A DNA stretch of 33,425 bases from Lachnospiraceae bacterium UBA1201 (GTDB taxonomy: Bacteria; Bacillota; Clostridia; Lachnospirales; Lachnospiraceae): assembly GCA_002309675.1 (NCBI GenBank), contig DBXX01000045.1:1-33425 (forward strand), read 5' to 3'. The notes below the pieces were generated by a model. The model saw only the letters and a program-made list of their open reading frames with translations, was not told the DNA's origin and searched no databases. Positions 1 to 9,360 of the stretch are shown here, one piece after another. Numbering within the stretch: the stretch's first letter is position 1; the number at the start of each line of letters is the position of its first letter. A program made the position numbers and the translations under genes.

Positions 1-3000
1 AGATTGTAGTCATTGATCCTAACACTGCTTCCTGCGCCGATGATCGTAACATTTTTATCGCAGAACAGTGCATAAAGCGAAGTACATTTTGTCACATTGA
101 TCTTCGTAAGGTTAGTATTTGCACAGTCCAGCCATCTGAGTTTCGTGTTATTGCTGACATCTAATGTTGAAATGGAATTGCCTCCACACATCAGGGTATC
201 CAATTCCTTATTCTTGCTGACATTCAACGATGACAGCTTATTGTGTTCACAACGAAGCATATTTAACTTCGGTGCCCCTGAAAGATCCAGTCCGGTAATT
301 TGATTCTCGCTGCAATAGAGAGTTACCAAGTTTGGTTTATCCCCGAGAATGATCGATGTCACACCACAATACGAAACCCATATCTCCTCTAAAGCCTTAT
401 TCCTACTCAGATCCAGCGTCGTAAGTTTTTCCAAGCTTTGAATGTCCAATTCTGTTAAAGATGTGAAAAACTCTATTCCTTTCATACTCGAGATATTCTG
501 ATATTGATCGGGGAAATAAGCGATTCTGCTAATAGAATCGATCTCAGCCTTACTCAACGATCCGTTCTTATCCTTATCGAAGTTATCCAAAACAAACTGA
601 CGGAACGAATCGTCCGGAAAATACTGCAAAATGACAGGAAGATCAATGATGCTCAGGCTCACGATATCGGATTCCACGGAAGAGCCGTTCGCATCCGTAA
701 CGATGCAGCGGAACTGCCAGCCATCCAGGCCGTTGGTCGTTGCCACCGAGAGCGTAGTTGTCTTCGCTCCCGTCTGACCGGAATTCGACCAGTTGCTGTT
801 GGCATTCTTGCGGGACTGCCACTGGTATTTAAGAGGGGCTTTGCCGGTCGCAGCGATCGTAAACTTCGCGGTCGTTCCTGCAGGAGCCACATTCGTTCTC
901 GGCTGCGTGGTGATCTTAGGGATAATGGTAAGCGTGGCCGTATTGGAGATGACCGTACTTCCCTGGTCATCCGTTACGATGCAACGGAACTGCCAGTTAT
1001 GGAGGCCGGCCGTCGTGTTTACCTCGAGGGTCGCCGCCTTCGCTCCGGTCTGACCGGAGTTCGTCCAGGCACTGTTGGCATCCTTGCGAGACTGCCACTG
1101 GTACTTTCGACCCGTGCCGACTGCTAAAGTAGTGAATCTTGCTACCTGTCCAGCGGCAACGGAAATACTTTTCGGTTGATACGTGATCGTGAGTTTTGTC
1201 TTCAAGGTAGCAACCTGCGAAGCCGACTTCTGACCATTTCCGTCTGTCACGACGCAGCGGAACTGCCAGCCGTTCAGACCGGCCGTCGCATTCACCTGAA
1301 GTTTTGCGGTCTTCGCTCCCGGCTGACCGGAGTTCGACCACTCGGAAGAAGAATCCTTACGGGACTGCCACTGGTACGAGAGGTTTGCCTTACCTGTAGC
1401 CGCCACCGTAAACGTCGCTTTGGTTCCCGGATTCGCAAAAGCATCCTTCGGTTGCGTTGTGATCTTGGGAACAAGTTTTAATGTAGCCGGGTCTGAATTC
1501 ACTGTATTTCCTTTGGCATCCGTTATAACGCAACGGAACTGCCAGCCATGCAGGCCAGCGGTCGTATTGACCTCCAGTTTCAGAGTCTTCGCTCCTGTCT
1601 GGCCGGAATTCGACCACGTGCTGTTCGCGTCCTTACGCGACTGCCATTGGTATTTAAATGGCGACACTCCGGTAACATTGACCCGGAAGGTGACCGTGTC
1701 ACCCGGATTTGCCGTAACATTCGCCGGCTGCGTGGTGATCTTCGGCAAGACCGACAAAGTTGCCGGCAATGAGAGAGTCTCCCCATCTGAATCCGTAACG
1801 ATGCAGCGGAACTGCCAGCCATTCAGGCTCTCTTTCGTATTCACGGAAAGAGTGGCGGTCTTCGCTCCTGTCTGGCCGGAATTCGACCAGGCACTCGATG
1901 CATTTTTGCGGGACTGCCACTGATATTTGAGCGTTCCGTTTCCGGAAGCAGTGATCATGAACTTCGCCGTATTGCCGCATGCAACACTCGTATTCTTCGG
2001 CTGTGAAGTGATGACGGGCTGCTCCGGAACGATCGGCTGTTCGGATTTTACGGGTTTTCCGATCTCCAGCGGGGCGGATGCCAGGTCTGTCTCATGACTG
2101 CCTTTTACCACTTCTGACAAAATATATACATGGTAAGCATTTCCCCAATCGCTCACAGAAAGCGTGTAGGGAAGCACAAATGTTCCCGTGCCGTCCTGAT
2201 TGAGAACTCCGCCGGTCTGCAGATTACCATAATAGAGAACGGAAGCTCCGTTTGTATTTCCCTCAGTGTACTCTTTATCCAGGACCAGAACAGACACTTG
2301 TGTAGAGCGCGGCCCCATAGCTCCGCCGATATGATAAGGGATAGCGATCGCATTTCCATCATAGGATGCCGACCGGCCTTCCTGCAAACTCATGGTCATA
2401 TATTTGTCGCGGATCGTGAGTTTATACTCTGCACCATCCTGACCAGCCGTACCGGAGACCAGGGATGTAAAAATGACTGAACTCAGTTTGATATTAAAGG
2501 CAGGGCTTACACCTGCAGAGTCCGTAACAGAATTTTCTTTAATACCGCCGAAAGATTGCACAGAGCCGACCACGTCGACGTAGTCGGAAGACGCTGAACG
2601 CAGCCACCATCCGGTTGTGTTTCCTTTCTCTCTGCTGCTGGCAATTCCGAAATAGTTACCATAACCATAGGCAGGGTTGGAAACATCCTCTGCATCCAAC
2701 AGGAAAATCTTCTCGCCATTAAGCCCTACATAGTATCTATAATGCGCCCTGATATAGCCGCTGACACCCCCGGGATCGGTTCCCTCGACTAATGCATGCG
2801 AAGCGATATAACTATTCGCTATAGCTTCCTGCTCTCTGGCGTTAAATCCGCCGGACTCTAAAAAGCCCACATCATTCAAAGAAATCCAAAGATCGCTGTG
2901 CATCCATTCATCAGGATACGTTGCATTCAGATTTGCGATGCCATCCGAGTCAAATGTATTATTAAAAAGAATGCTATCGCAATCCAAGAGCATCGTCGTC

Positions 3001-3293
3001 CCGCCATAGATCGTGGTCTTAGGCGTCAGTACGCGGTATCTCACCGGCTCGTTGTTATACTTTCCGAACCAGACATAACTGCCTATCCACGAATCGATAT
3101 CCCTTTCCGGAACCTTAGGCGCCTTGATACCATCCGTGCCGACACTGACGATCGTCTTTCCCTGCGAGATCTCCGTACCATCGTATCTGCCCGCCTGAAC
3201 GCGCTCCGCAAATCCGGCCATCGGAAGCAGAAACGTGATCAAAACCGCAGTCAACAGAACCGATAGGATCCGTTTTGTCATGCTTTTGTACAT
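1..3293 (-). CDS. Secreted DUF6273-like/Ig-like/EF-hand/LRR surface protein, C-terminus cut by window edge
   Basis: The start is ATG at 3293, with GGAGG 8 nt upstream. The frame stays open to the left edge, giving 1097 codons without the stop. Seen in order: a signal peptide (about residues 1-30, basic start then a hydrophobic core), a DUF6273-like module (about 69-264, from GSYVWFGKYNN to GVSPAFNI, with WWLRSAS inside), a conserved partner segment (about 265-420, with LDKEYTEGNTN), five Ig-like repeats (about 428-881, each with YQWQSRK and WQFRC), an EF-hand-like loop beginning at D906 (DKDKNGSLSKAE), and leucine-rich repeats of the LDVSNNTKLRWLDC type to the edge. No anchor motif is visible in the part present. 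Its role is unknown; an exported adhesin or ligand-binding protein is inferred. It is the most elaborate member of a local family with the genes at 3434-6973 and 30222-32609. Confidence 0.85.
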   Translation of the reverse strand, partial: MYKSMTKRILSVLLTAVLITFLLPMAGFAERVQAGRYDGTEISQGKTIVSVGTDGIKAPKVPERDIDSWIGSYVWFGKYNNEPVRYRVLTPKTTIYGGTTMLLDCDSILFNNTFDSDGIANLNATYPDEWMHSDLWISLNDVGFLESGGFNAREQEAIANSYIASHALVEGTDPGGVSGYIRAHYRYYVGLNGEKIFLLDAEDVSNPAYGYGNYFGIASSREKGNTTGWWLRSASSDYVDVVGSVQSFGGIKENSVTDSAGVSPAFNIKLSSVIFTSLVSGTAGQDGAEYKLTIRDKYMTMSLQEGRSASYDGNAIAIPYHIGGAMGPRSTQVSVLVLDKEYTEGNTNGASVLYYGNLQTGGVLNQDGTGTFVLPYTLSVSDWGNAYHVYILSEVVKGSHETDLASAPLEIGKPVKSEQPIVPEQPVITSQPKNTSVACGNTAKFMITASGNGTLKYQWQSRKNASSAWSNSGQTGAKTATLSVNTKESLNGWQFRCIVTDSDGETLSLPATLSVLPKITTQPANVTANPGDTVTFRVNVTGVSPFKYQWQSRKDANSTWSNSGQTGAKTLKLEVNTTAGLHGWQFRCVITDAKGNTVNSDPATLKLVPKITTQPKDAFANPGTKATFTVAATGKANLSYQWQSRKDSSSEWSNSGQPGAKTAKLQVNATAGLNGWQFRCVVTDGNGQKSASQVATLKTKLTITYQPKSISVAAGQVARFTTLAVGTGRKYQWQSRKDANSAWTNSGQTGAKAATLEVNTTAGLHNWQFRCIVTDDQGSTVISNTATLTIIPKITTQPRTNVAPAGTTAKFTIAATGKAPLKYQWQSRKNANSNWSNSGQTGAKTTTLSVATTNGLDGWQFRCIVTDANGSSVESDIVSLSIIDLPVILQYFPDDSFRQFVLDNFDKDKNGSLSKAEIDSISRIAYFPDQYQNISSMKGIEFFTSLTELDIQSLEKLTTLDLSRNKALEEIWVSYCGVTSIILGDKPNLVTLYCSENQITGLDLSGAPKLNMLRCEHNKLSSLNVSKNKELDTLMCGGNSISTLDVSNNTKLRWLDCANTNLTKINVTKCTSLYALFCDKNVTIIGAGSSVRINDYN
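651..2012 (-). repeat. Five tandem Ig-like repeats (about 91 codons each)
   Basis: Each unit encodes YQWQSRK, an NSGQ-GAKT turn and WQFRC followed by V/I-T-D. The same oligonucleotides recur at about 270-bp spacing, here and in the genes at 3434-6973 and 30222-32609. Each repeat has one invariant Cys, so the classic Ig disulfide pair is absent. The repeats are good substrates for homologous recombination. Confidence 0.85.
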
Positions 3294-3433
3294 TTTCTTT
3301 TCCTCCATGCAACTGATTTTTGAATTAGCCGAGATACAAAAACGCCCCTATCTCCGGCTACACATATCTTACAAAGATATAGTATCAAAGAATATCAATC
3401 GCGTCTATACACGAATACAAAAAGTAGACCTCA
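3294..3433 (-). other. Intergenic leader with two hairpins
   Basis: This is the gap between two DUF6273/Ig-like genes. It holds a perfect 7-bp stem (3364-3370 with 3374-3380, loop of 3) and a longer imperfect stem (3326-3336 with 3349-3360, one bulge). Neither is followed by a convincing T-run in either direction, so neither is called a terminator. They may be part of the mRNA leader of the downstream gene. No confident promoter was found. Confidence 0.4.
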
Positions 3434-6400
3434 TCATTTCACGGTCAATATCGCTACTTTCGACACCACCGTGTTTCCGTCGGCATCTTTTACGATGCAG
3501 CGGAACTGCCAGCCGTTCAGGCCTGCGGTTGCCTTTACCGACAGAGTTGTGCTCTTCGCACCCGACTGTCCTGAATTCGTCCACGCGCTGTTGGCATCCT
3601 TGCGCGACTGCCACTGGTAGGTAAGCGGTTCCTTACCGTATGCCTCTATGGTGAATTTCGCCATGCTTCCCGCCGAAACGGTCGTGCTCTGCGGGTGTTT
3701 GAGGATGCCCAGTTTCGTAAACAGCGTCGCCGCTGCAGATCCCCAACTCTCGCCGTTTCCGTCCGTTACTACACAACGGAACTGCCAGCCATTGAGTCCT
3801 AAGGTCGCCGGTACTCTAAGAGTCGCCGTCTTCGCACCGGGCATGCCGGAATTCGTCCACGCGCTGTTGGCATCCTTACGAGACTGCCACTGGTATTTAA
3901 GTGTCGCTTTTCCGATCGCCGTCACCGTAAATACCGCTTCGGTTCCCGGCACCGCAAAAGTGCTCTTCGGCTGTTTGGTAAACTTCGGTGCAACTCTCAA
4001 TGTAGCGGGACTCGAGCCCCAGCTCTCGCCGTTGGCATCCGTTACCACGCAACGGAACTGCCATTTATGCAGGCCTACCGTCGCGGTCACCTCCAGAGTC
4101 GGGGTCTTTGCGCCCGGCATAGCGGAGTTCGTCCATGCACTGTTGGCGTCCTTACGGGACTGCCACTGGTATTTCAGCGGAGCCTTACCAGTCGCGGCAA
4201 CGGTAAAATATGCTGTATCTCCCACCTGTACTCTCGCATTCTGCGGCTGCTTCGTGATCTTCGGAATGATCCTCAGCGTAGCAGGCAGAGAAGGCGTCGA
4301 GGCGCCGTTCACATCGGTTACGATGCAACGGAATTGCCATCTGTGCAGGCCCTGTGTCGTTGTTACATGTAATGTCGCCGACTTCGCGCCCGGCTGGCCG
4401 GAATTCGTCCATGCACTGTAGGCGTCCTTACGGGACTGCCACTGATAACTCAGAGGAGCGGAGCCCGTAGCTACTACGGTGAAATCCGCAATAGTACCAG
4501 CGGTCGTACGCACGTCCTGCGGCTGTGAGGAGATCACCGGCGGAATATTACCGGGACTCGGGACTCTCATAGGTTCGCTCGTATAATCGCTTTCATGGAC
4601 TCCGTTTATTTCCTCAGCGAGAAGATATACGAAATAGGTCCTGTTCATACTTCCCAAAGGCAGATCTGCCGGAAGGTGAACCGTAGCATAACCCGAAACA
4701 GGTATACCGTCTGCGCCTCCGGAGTATGCATCCCGGTACAGCAATACTTTCGCATTATTTGTATTTCCGGGTTTGTATTCCTTATCCAGGATCAATACGG
4801 AAATGTTTGTCACTTTTGAAGCATTCGTTCCGGACAGAGTAAAGGGTATCTGAATACCATAAGCTCCTTCCGATCCGAACAGTGAGAGCATCTTATTCGG
4901 CTGCATGCCCAGTGTGATATTGTTGTCCTGCAGTGTCAGTTTATAATTGGCTCCCGGGTAACCTTGTTTTCCGGATACCAGAGAGGAGAGCACGACCATC
5001 GAACGATCCACGTTAAATGCGGGGCTGACGCCGATATCGGTACCAATGACATCGGTATACTCGATCGCGCTTGCTTCATAAATGTAGCCGGCGTTCGTAT
5101 CGTAATGAGCATAATCGGAACGCAACCACCACGAAGCCAACTTATCATCCTGCGGGGTCTGCGGCAGTTCGATTTTCGTCCGGCTCAGGACAGAATCCTC
5201 ACAGAAATGATATCCGTACATGGTGTTCGATACATCCTCGCTGTCCAGCAGGAAGATCTTTTCCCCGGTCAATGCAGTATAATTTTCGAACGTGCTCTTC
5301 GTCCAGGACGAAACATGTCCGGAACCGGTTCCTACCGTAAGCGTATGTCCGGCGCTCTTGCTGGAAGTGATCAGATTTCTCTCGATCGTCGTAAAACCGC
5401 TCGAACGGGTCAGGAACGCGGAGCCATTCAGCCCGGCTTTCATGTCGCTGTAAGCCCACTGGTTCTGCTTCGTCGCGCCGGCATTCGGTTTGCCGTCTTT
5501 ATCAAAAGGCGCGTAATACAGGATGTAATCGCAGTCGAGAAGCATCGTGGAACTTCCATATTTGTCGGTGTTCGGTGCTAGTACACGATACCTCACGGGA
5601 TCTCCTTCGTATTTTCCGTACCAAACATAACTTCCGCCCCAAGCATTATCCTCGCTACCGATCACCGGTCCTATGATCATATTCGTGCTGACGCCAGCGG
5701 CCGTCTTAGGCGCCGGCAACTCTTCCGGTTCGCTTGAGTAATCCGATTCATAGAGTTCATTGATATCTTCGGCCATCAAGTACACATGATATTTCGTTCC
5801 CCAGTCACGAATGTCCAGGTTGGACGGGAGCACGAACGAATTGATCCCGCGGAAAGCAACGGCACTGGAGAAGGTTCCCGGTGTCGTCCACTCATAGTGC
5901 AGGATATTCGCTTTGTTGGTGTTTCCCGGCCGGTACTCTTTATCCAGGACCATAACGGTGATGCGTGTAGCCATAGAAGCATTGGCCCCCGACAGGATGT
6001 ACGGGACATAGATGACATTCGAACTGCCGGCTGTTAAGGATGTTCCGGGTTGCAGACTTGCGAACATATTCGGGTCGATTATGGTCAGCCTGTACTCGGC
6101 ATTGTCCTGGCCCGCCTCACCGGAAACGACCGATGAAAACAGGACGGACTTGTTATCGATATTCATGACCGGGCTCACGCCGACGCTGCTCGATGTAACA
6201 TTAGCGCTTGAGATTGCACCATCGGAATTACGAATAATGGCGACATTTTTCTCACTATTAGCAGAAGCGGATCGTAGCCAATAATCCGCAGTGACGCCAT
6301 TATATTTCTTCAGTCTCCCGGTCATTGCAGCATCCGAATAATTATATCCGTAATAACTGTTGGATGCATCCTCCGCATCCAGCAGGAAGATCCGTTCCGA

Positions 6401-6973
6401 AGTTATAGGTACATAATTCTTAAAGATGCCTTTCGTCCAGGATGAAACATTCCAGGCAGAGGTCCCCTGAACTAAGGAATGAGACGCGATCTTGCTGACC
6501 ATGATCGCATTTCTCTCCTGCTCCGTAAACACGCCGTTCTTAAACAGAAAATCGTTTCCGTTCAGGTTGAGCCTCAGGTCACTGCCCAGCCATGTATTCG
6601 GAATCGACGAATTCGCATTCACGCTGTCAACGTCAAAGGCTGCCTTATATAACACGCTGTCGCAATCGAGCAGCATGCTGTACGCGCCATTCGTGCTGTA
6701 CAGATTAGTCGACGGGTCCAACACCCGGTACTTCACCGGTTCTCCGTTGTATTTTCCATACCAAACATAACTGCCGGTCCACGCAGCGCCTTCAGTCCCC
6801 GCCTTCGGGGCTTTGATCACCGATGTACTTAAGCCTGCTACCGTCTTATACGCCACAGGAGCCGCTTCCGTCTTCTCGGCACTCACGCTTCCGACGAACG
6901 GGAGCATGGTCACCGTCATGGCTGCCGACATAAGAGCCGCCAGTAATCTCCTACCAGGATTTCGTTTCCTCAT
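3434..6973 (-). CDS. Secreted protein with two DUF6273-like modules and four Ig-like repeats
   Basis: The protein has 1179 residues. The ATG at 6973 (MRKRNPGRR) is chosen because GAGG lies 11 nt upstream and a signal peptide follows directly. An in-frame ATG at 7009 lacks a ribosome binding site. Seen in order: signal peptide (about 1-33), DUF6273-like module 1 (about 65-275, ending VGVSPVMNID), its partner segment with LDKEYRPGNTN, DUF6273-like module 2 (about 445-670, ending GVSPAFNVD), a second partner segment with LDKEYKPGNTN, and four Ig-like repeats to the C-terminus (about 815-1179). The module plus partner has been duplicated inside the gene. There is no LPXTG, SLH or other anchor, so attachment to the cell is unexplained. 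The function is unknown; an exported binding protein is inferred. The gene starts 45 bp after an orphan Ig-like tail, and no clear promoter was found. Confidence 0.88.
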   Translation of the reverse strand: MRKRNPGRRLLAALMSAAMTVTMLPFVGSVSAEKTEAAPVAYKTVAGLSTSVIKAPKAGTEGAAWTGSYVWYGKYNGEPVKYRVLDPSTNLYSTNGAYSMLLDCDSVLYKAAFDVDSVNANSSIPNTWLGSDLRLNLNGNDFLFKNGVFTEQERNAIMVSKIASHSLVQGTSAWNVSSWTKGIFKNYVPITSERIFLLDAEDASNSYYGYNYSDAAMTGRLKKYNGVTADYWLRSASANSEKNVAIIRNSDGAISSANVTSSSVGVSPVMNIDNKSVLFSSVVSGEAGQDNAEYRLTIIDPNMFASLQPGTSLTAGSSNVIYVPYILSGANASMATRITVMVLDKEYRPGNTNKANILHYEWTTPGTFSSAVAFRGINSFVLPSNLDIRDWGTKYHVYLMAEDINELYESDYSSEPEELPAPKTAAGVSTNMIIGPVIGSEDNAWGGSYVWYGKYEGDPVRYRVLAPNTDKYGSSTMLLDCDYILYYAPFDKDGKPNAGATKQNQWAYSDMKAGLNGSAFLTRSSGFTTIERNLITSSKSAGHTLTVGTGSGHVSSWTKSTFENYTALTGEKIFLLDSEDVSNTMYGYHFCEDSVLSRTKIELPQTPQDDKLASWWLRSDYAHYDTNAGYIYEASAIEYTDVIGTDIGVSPAFNVDRSMVVLSSLVSGKQGYPGANYKLTLQDNNITLGMQPNKMLSLFGSEGAYGIQIPFTLSGTNASKVTNISVLILDKEYKPGNTNNAKVLLYRDAYSGGADGIPVSGYATVHLPADLPLGSMNRTYFVYLLAEEINGVHESDYTSEPMRVPSPGNIPPVISSQPQDVRTTAGTIADFTVVATGSAPLSYQWQSRKDAYSAWTNSGQPGAKSATLHVTTTQGLHRWQFRCIVTDVNGASTPSLPATLRIIPKITKQPQNARVQVGDTAYFTVAATGKAPLKYQWQSRKDANSAWTNSAMPGAKTPTLEVTATVGLHKWQFRCVVTDANGESWGSSPATLRVAPKFTKQPKSTFAVPGTEAVFTVTAIGKATLKYQWQSRKDANSAWTNSGMPGAKTATLRVPATLGLNGWQFRCVVTDGNGESWGSAAATLFTKLGILKHPQSTTVSAGSMAKFTIEAYGKEPLTYQWQSRKDANSAWTNSGQSGAKSTTLSVKATAGLNGWQFRCIVKDADGNTVVSKVAILTVK
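3437..4545 (-). repeat. Four tandem Ig-like repeats at the C-terminus
   Basis: The repeats are about 91 codons each, with YQWQSRKDA-SAWTNS and WQFRC motifs and one Cys per repeat. The last repeat ends ILTVK at the stop codon, like the orphan tail at 7019-7150, which ends TLTVK. Confidence 0.85.
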
Positions 6974-7018
6974 TTCTAACCCAACCTCACTTTCTGTTAA
7001 TTTTCCCATGTACTTTAC

Positions 7019-7150
7019 TTATTTCACGGTCAATGTAGCTTCTTTCGACGGCAGAGGATTTCCGTCCCCATCCGTAACGATGCAGCGGAACTGCCAGCCG
7101 TTTAGGCCTGCCGTCGTGTTCACCTGAAGCGTCGCAGTCTTCGCTCCCGA
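7019..7150 (-). pseudogene. Orphan C-terminal fragment of an Ig-like repeat protein
   Basis: The frame reads from about SGAKTATL through GLNGWQFRCIVTD to TLTVK and a TAA stop. It matches the last half of the Ig-like repeats that end the neighbouring proteins. Homology stops upstream inside the NSGQ turn, and no signal peptide, DUF6273 module or upstream repeat precedes it. An open frame continues upstream for about 30 unrelated codons into the end of the glycan operon. The simplest reading is the tail of a lost DUF6273/Ig-like gene, joined to the operon end by deletion or recombination. It is unlikely to be translated. Confidence 0.75.
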
Positions 7151-7165
7151 CACCTGTGAAAAGGC

Positions 7166-7222
7166 AAAAAAAGCCCCGCCCACATTCACACATTTTAAGT
7201 ATAAATGCAAGCAAGGCTTTTG
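7166..7222 (-). terminator. Probable terminator of the glycan operon
   Basis: On the minus strand, AAAAGCC (7221-7215) can pair with GGCTTTT (7175-7169) and is followed by an unbroken run of seven T. The intervening loop is long (39 nt), so the hairpin is imperfect. The position, 28 nt after the last operon gene, supports the call. Confidence 0.45.
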
Positions 7223-7249
7223 TATATCACCGATTTGTACCATTTTCGG

Positions 7250-8149
7250 CTACATATTCTTTATTTTCTCCGCAAACGGCAGCATACCGTCATCGTAGAT
7301 ATCGTTGTTGTCGTGGGCGTAAAACTCTTCCATCATTCTGATCTCGAAGTGTTTTCGATCCACTCTGCCTAATCGGCGACGAATAATCCACTCTTCCTTC
7401 GACTTCGTAAAGTAATGGTTGATCCTCAACCGACGAATCTCTTTCACAGGATTCGCCCATCCTTCGACCCGTTTTCCACTTTCATCCACCGAGTAGAACC
7501 CCTTATAATACATGGGATAATGCGCATGCACAACTCGATAAACACGTCTGGGATCGACGATCGTCTTAACGCATATGTTTCCCCTGCCATCATCCTTCGA
7601 CCGGTACAGGTAGTTTTCCAAAACGCCTCCCTCCGGCTTCGAGATATGCCCGCTCGAGGCGAACATGCGCCAGTTCACTGCTAAACCGCCGGCATTCGGA
7701 TATAAAGCAAACAGTTCCAAAATCTGTTGTCGGACCGTTTTTTCCGGATCACAGGAATAGAGGAATTCATCTACGTCTATAAAAGAAATGTACTTCGATT
7801 GAAATCTGTAACGACGAAGCGCATCGTTGTACACATTGAGTTGCTGTCCGATCCCCAAATGCTTTCGAAGGACTACGATCCCCCGATCTACATACTTCTG
7901 AAGTATTCTGCAGGTCTCGTCGGTGCTTCCATTATCATAGATAAAAAACCGATCGATCCCGACGAGCAAATGATAGCGGATCCACTCTTCGATATAGTCG
8001 GCCTCATTCTTAACGATCGCCACGATGGATAGTGTAACGGCATCCTTCGCAAGTGGTTTCTCATGGTTCATTACAGAGGAAATAAGCCTGCCTGTTTTAA
8101 AGCGGGTCGTATTGATCTTCTTTCCTATGTTTTCCCATAATCCTGCCAT
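7250..8149 (-). CDS. Glycosyltransferase, GT92/DUF23-like (GT-A fold)
   Basis: The protein has 299 residues and no membrane segment. It shows the family pattern IVAIVKNEADYIEEWIRYH near residues 42-60, then FFIYDNGSTD, and an acidic FIDVDEFLY motif that would bind the metal and nucleotide sugar. An INHYFTKSKEEW segment follows toward the C-terminus, as in GT92-like bacterial enzymes. It should transfer a sugar from a nucleotide donor to a lipid-linked or nascent glycan at the cytoplasmic face. Donor and acceptor cannot be told. It is the last gene of the operon, 23 nt after the FrhB-like gene, and a probable terminator follows. The ATG at 8149 has a weak AGG about 11 nt upstream. Confidence 0.85.
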   Translation of the reverse strand: MAGLWENIGKKINTTRFKTGRLISSVMNHEKPLAKDAVTLSIVAIVKNEADYIEEWIRYHLLVGIDRFFIYDNGSTDETCRILQKYVDRGIVVLRKHLGIGQQLNVYNDALRRYRFQSKYISFIDVDEFLYSCDPEKTVRQQILELFALYPNAGGLAVNWRMFASSGHISKPEGGVLENYLYRSKDDGRGNICVKTIVDPRRVYRVVHAHYPMYYKGFYSVDESGKRVEGWANPVKEIRRLRINHYFTKSKEEWIIRRRLGRVDRKHFEIRMMEEFYAHDNNDIYDDGMLPFAEKIKNM

Positions 8150-8172
8150 TTGAATCGTTACCTGACTGTCTT

Positions 8173-9360
8173 TCAGATCTTACCTTTTAAAACTCTCTTC
8201 ACTGTTCCGAGGAAAAACTTTCTCTTCACCTTTCCGTCGAGGTGGCTTCCGTACTTCTTCAGATACCCCTTGCCATACTTCGGCGGTTTTCTTCTGCACA
8301 GCCGCATAGCGCGGATCATGCTGCCCATGGTACCCTTACGCTTATATTGTGCCGGCTGGTACAGTTTCAGTTTGGTATCTACCTTCGAGGTGAAATCCTC
8401 CTCGACCAAAAGTCTCTGACTGCCTAACGCCCCATCCAGAGCCTCAACGCCTCTCTCCGTGCGGGCAATGATGATATTCCGTCCCTCATGCTCCGAAAAA
8501 TCGGGAGTTCCGTCCGCCCCGAGATACCAGAAATCGGCGCAAACGATGTCCGCCGCATCACCGGTCCCGTCCAGGCAGAACCGACAGAGGTTTCGTATAT
8601 CTCTGCCGAGGTGCTTCCCCCAGGCATTTTTATATTCCATCTTAAGAACGTTGCCGTCTTTTTCCGTAACGGTGGTATACCCCGGCCAGCCGTTTCCGCG
8701 ATACGTGATCGCATCAAACTTCTCCCGGTTCGTTCCGATCGACGTAAGCAGATCATTCTGTGCATTTACGCTCGGCTCACCAGCGCAGAAAAACGACAGC
8801 AGATACGGGATCTGCTCCCCGAGCGAAGGGTCAGCCGCGATCCCCCTCCGAAGCGCCATCACGTCACAGGGCTTACCTACGAACGCATAGGTCTCGCCCT
8901 CCTTCATAAGCTCTTTCAGATCATACAAAGGAACCGAGATGCTGTATCTCGAACCGCATCTGCTCCTCACTTCCTCCGCGGTGTAGCTGACGCAGGAGAT
9001 CGTCTTCGTCTGGTCCATCGGATCGTATGTGGTATGGAGGATCCCCGTCACCTTACCGCTCTCCAGCAGGTAGATGCAAAGCTCCGTCAGCGCGCCGCCG
9101 GAAGCCGCCTTAAAGCGGACATCCGGATCGGAAGAATAACCGACCAGCGCCTTCTTCACCGTTCCCCATACATCGTGCTTCGCAGCCCCCTCATAGTAGA
9201 ATACGGGGCAAATGTCCTTAAGCTCGGCCCTGTCTCCGTTCACTATGGTGGGGAAACCCTTTTTATCTTCCTTCAGCTCGCACCCGTACATTGCGTGACA
9301 CAAGCCACACCCCGAACAGTACGACTGTATATATTTCGGATCGATCTTTTCTTCAGACAT
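8173..9360 (-). CDS. FrhB-like (coenzyme F420 hydrogenase/dehydrogenase beta family) iron-sulfur protein
   Basis: The protein has 395 residues. The ATG at 9360 (MSEEK) is preferred because GGAGG lies 8 nt upstream. An in-frame ATG at 9375 overlaps that site. The N-terminus has a cysteine cluster, CSGCGLCHAMYGCEL (C15, C18, C21, C27) with C50 in ICPVF, typical of a ferredoxin-like 4Fe-4S site. A second cluster, CRFCLDGTGDAADIVCADFW, matches the conserved C-terminal part of the FrhB family. Such proteins recur in polysaccharide loci of Bacillota and Bacteroidota, often near pyruvyl transferases as here (13352-14509). Their reaction there is not established. These bacteria generally do not make F420, so a flavin-dependent redox step on a sugar or pyruvyl group is only an inference. 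An 87-nt gap upstream is the largest inside the operon. Confidence 0.82.
   Translation of the reverse strand: MSEEKIDPKYIQSYCSGCGLCHAMYGCELKEDKKGFPTIVNGDRAELKDICPVFYYEGAAKHDVWGTVKKALVGYSSDPDVRFKAASGGALTELCIYLLESGKVTGILHTTYDPMDQTKTISCVSYTAEEVRSRCGSRYSISVPLYDLKELMKEGETYAFVGKPCDVMALRRGIAADPSLGEQIPYLLSFFCAGEPSVNAQNDLLTSIGTNREKFDAITYRGNGWPGYTTVTEKDGNVLKMEYKNAWGKHLGRDIRNLCRFCLDGTGDAADIVCADFWYLGADGTPDFSEHEGRNIIIARTERGVEALDGALGSQRLLVEEDFTSKVDTKLKLYQPAQYKRKGTMGSMIRAMRLCRRKPPKYGKGYLKKYGSHLDGKVKRKFFLGTVKRVLKGKI

Noticed and set aside
3434..3470. Cell-wall sorting signal at the C-terminus of the Ig-like proteins
   Set aside because: The proteins end directly after an Ig-like repeat (TVK or TVR type ends), with no LPXTG-like motif, hydrophobic tail or SLH domain.
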